64,000 bases of DNA from Phorcus lineatus (lineage: Eukaryota; Mollusca; Gastropoda; Trochida; Trochidae), in the NCBI GenBank assembly GCA_921293015.1, contig OV121087.1, positions 38,426,630 to 38,490,629 of the forward strand, read 5' to 3'. Both the position numbers and the translations under genes were made by a program. Position 1 is the first letter of the stretch, and each line of letters opens with the position of its first letter. Of this stretch, positions 61,116 to 64,000 are shown in pieces. The notes under the pieces are model-generated. The model saw only the letters and a program-made list of their open reading frames with translations, searched no databases and had not been told where the DNA came from.

Positions 61116-64000
61116 CCGAGAAATGCTCAAATTAGAACAGAGATTAGCTATGTAGTGTAGGATTTTATTACTTGAGCCAGTGCTGTCGGGGTAGAATCTA
61201 ATGCACCAGAAGGCAGTTGAAATCAGGGCTACATGAATTGCTCGATGGATAAATGCTGATACTGAAACTTTCATATATTGCTAATAGCATAGGGTGGTGA
61301 CAGCATTAGTATTCAGTCTCAATCCATTACAGCGATTTCAAACATCCCAATGTTTGCCATGGAAAACCTGGAGGAGTCAACTACACCATAACCGCAGATG
61401 GACACGTGTTTTGATCAAAAGTGTGTTTTGGAGAGTGTTGTACAACGTGTTGACATTTTTAAATACTAAAGTCACAAATTGTATAAAGATAAGTACTTTC
61501 ATGGCTTAGAAACATAAAAATAAACACCTGGAAACGAATATTTTGACCCAGATGACTTTGTATTGTGAAGGTGGAAAAGTGGTTAGACTGACGTCAAATA
61601 TTAATATCATTAGTGTTTCGTTGTTTTAAGGAAAAGTGAATTCATAGGGAGCAGTGTATCTCAATCTTCTCCGTTGGTCTAAAAAAATCACTACAACATG
61701 ATGACAATTATATTTTGATCTTCAGTATACATCTTTGTTGGGGATTCAATGTAATTAAATAACTTTCAGCTGTTACTATGATGAACGTACCTCAGTGACT
61801 CAATGTTTTGCAAATGATTATCAACACTATTCTCTACAAATAATATAGGATTCCTTTTTTAAAAGTCTTTTGGTATCACATATAAGGTTTAAGGTTGAAT
61901 TAACTTGAATTTGAATTTTAAATGTCCCCTTTAACAATACGCCTAGGGGGAAAAAATGATATGTCTTCAAATGAAAGAGCGGACTTTGTACGATATATTT
62001 AGCGCGATTTTACGGACAGATTTTTTATGATAAGCAATTAAAATCTGCTTGTTGTTTAAGAAGATCTTAGATAATTTGGATAAGATATTTGTTGCTGCAG
62101 TAGCCCCAAACCCTTTAAAGCTATATGTATCTTCCTCTCCAGAATTAAAAAGACCAACAATATAAACTATAGACAAATTAAATCTTTAATAACTGTTTCT
62201 CGAATATGTGTGGCTTATGTATATTTCAACTTTCATGATTAATATAAAAAGCCTGAGAAGCTGCAGAATTCATTAGACTCTTATCTTTCCCACTACAGTA
62301 TACAAGCAGATTTATGATTTAACATCATTATGTTAATAGTAATACTGATGTGTTTTTTTATTTTGATTTAAGAAATGTCCAGGTGGGGGAGAAGAAACTG
62401 CGGGTTGAAGTGAGAAGAGGAAAATTTCAGAACAGCAGATGGATTGAAGTTGAGGGGCTGACCAGTGGAAGAAAAGAAGCCAGATTAAAATACAAAATCA
62501 GCTGTATTCAATATGAGAAGTTTTATTGCACTTGATCTAACATAAAATAAATAATGTGATTGAAAAATGAGTTTTTTGTAATCAATTAGATGGACTAAAC
62601 AACATTTTTGATTGTTCAAGATTGTTTTAAAAAAAATTCTGCTCCAAAAATTTAGCATGGCCAGGTAGTACCAGTGTTACTTCTCTTTTCCTTTATCACA
62701 AATTTAGCTAAAAAAAGAAAACTTTCTATAGTATTATTTATCATGAAACTGACTTAGAGACATTGATTGAGAAACATATGGCTTTCAGTGAACTTATTTG
62801 AGTAATTGCTGCAAATATGTTATCAATGCATGTGTTATTTTATTTATAAAACTGTGTCAATTAGCTTAACAGGGTATGCAGACACTGCCCTTGAGAACTG
62901 ATAATTAAGTAAGTCTTGTCGAGGCTTCACATTCCATGTCTACTTAAATACCTCACTTACAGCAGACACAATACATAAAAACATGTCTCATGTATATCCT
63001 CATATTGATGATCTGTCTATTTGAGGTTTTATTATGATCTTCTGATATCTAAATAAAAGGACATTTACTAAAAATTAAGTTAAAATTAAAAGTATGCAAA
63101 GTTCCTAAATAGGCTTTTGTGATTACTTAATGCTTTGATTTTATTTCATGTAAATGAGAAAAGGAAAACGTTTTTTGTGTGTATATTGTCAAGTACAATT
63201 GTGTTTAATGGACGTCTTATGTTAAATAACACAACAAACAGTTTGCAAAATTGAATCAAATTTGTATCAGTAATTTTTTTTTAAATATCTCCCTTGCCGA
63301 TACAGACAGACTCTTTTAATATCAAGTGCTATGCAAACACTTAAAAGTTTTAAAGAAAGAGTTTGCTCAATAGGCCATTAATTAATTAATTATTCAACAG
63401 AGCTGCCAAGGGGTAAAACTGCAATTTCCATCAGTAAATAATGAGATTTAATTAATTCGTTACAAACCATTCCTGCCATAACGGTTATGGCAATCTTATT
63501 TTAGGGGTTAATCACATTTATTTCAATGACAAAACCTTAAATAAATTACATTTTGTAACTAATTACTAATAAATAAATATCATATTAGATTTTACAAGTA
63601 TACATATTTATCAATTACACATGCCCATTTCATGATACCATTATACAACCATTTCATTAACAAACTTCTTGTGAACCATGTTTCTCAAATATACTACATA
63701 CTTTATTTCTCTTTATTCTTTCAGGATTTAGATGCACTTAGATTTTAGTGTACACAATTTGACTGAAGCAAACAGGGATGTCCAATTTTTTTTTAAGGTT
63801 TGATATTTGTCGTAACTTAACATATCTTCAGATATATATCTGTACTCATCCAGCTGCAGTACTGAACTGCATGTGGGAAAGCTGACTATCCAAGCTGACT
63901 AGTCAAGCACTGACTACCAACTGAAAATCCTTGACATAATTCAACTCTGATTGGGTTCCTGAAAAGAGAAATTATACCGACTGCTATACAAGTATTAGAT

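Larger units (their letters stand above)
59276..64000. other. Gene-poor right end
   Basis: It contains a SINE (60.3 kb) and repeat G (60.7-61.1 kb). A purine-rich, less AT-rich block at 62378-62535 and a good acceptor-like tract ending TTCTTTCAG at 63724 may belong to an unidentified gene; neither is supported well enough to call. Confidence 0.4.

Overview
This looks like a piece of an animal nuclear genome, most likely a marine mollusc and probably a gastropod such as an abalone. It is AT-rich, genes are split by GT-AG introns, and coding sequence is sparse. Much of the rest is decayed transposons: tRNA-derived SINEs, 5'-truncated LINEs, a Tc1/mariner relic, foldback MITEs and a Helitron-like element of the bivalve 'pearl' type. 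Several repeats share a tail resembling CGTTAAACCCCAACTCACTC, which I associate from memory with abalone and other gastropod genomes. The species call is inference.

Layout. 1-8.1 kb: repeats only, including a 693-bp inverted-repeat element with a perfect 8-bp target duplication, two copies of a dispersed repeat and two SINEs. 8.2-29.4 kb (+): exons that I join by splice phase into one gene for a secreted protein (signal peptide, PAN-like region, Cys-rich piece, Ser/Thr-rich linker, second Cys-rich piece, PAN/Apple domain). Its introns hold the pearl-like element (10.7-11.9 kb), a three-deep nest of transposons (12.2-15.6 kb), a foldback element (19.7-20.0 kb), a ~71-bp tandem repeat (21.8-22.8 kb) and a Tc1 relic (28.4-29.0 kb). 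31.0-32.0 kb (-): an intact GT31 beta-1,3-galactosyltransferase-like gene. 32-48 kb: no convincing gene; a LINE tail between 78-bp direct repeats, a 167-bp hairpin, LINE relics and copies of a ~250-bp repeat.

48.4-51.3 and 56.3-59.3 kb (+): the most notable content, two tandem paralogous genes. Each has a TATA box, an initiator-like site, a six-base coding exon (ATG AAG), a ~375-bp intron and one ~2.2-kb exon. They encode secreted proteins of 726 and 739 residues, very rich in Ala, Asn, Gly, His and Tyr. Apart from the first three residues neither protein contains Met, Cys or Trp. With no internal ATG, start-codon-based ORF searches miss them and report overlapping wrong-frame ORFs. Composition, signal peptide, codon use and duplication point to abundant extracellular structural proteins (shell, periostracum, mucus, egg capsule or adhesive). 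I do not recognise the family.

59.3-64 kb: no clear gene; a tRNA-headed SINE at 60.3 kb and a copy of another dispersed repeat.
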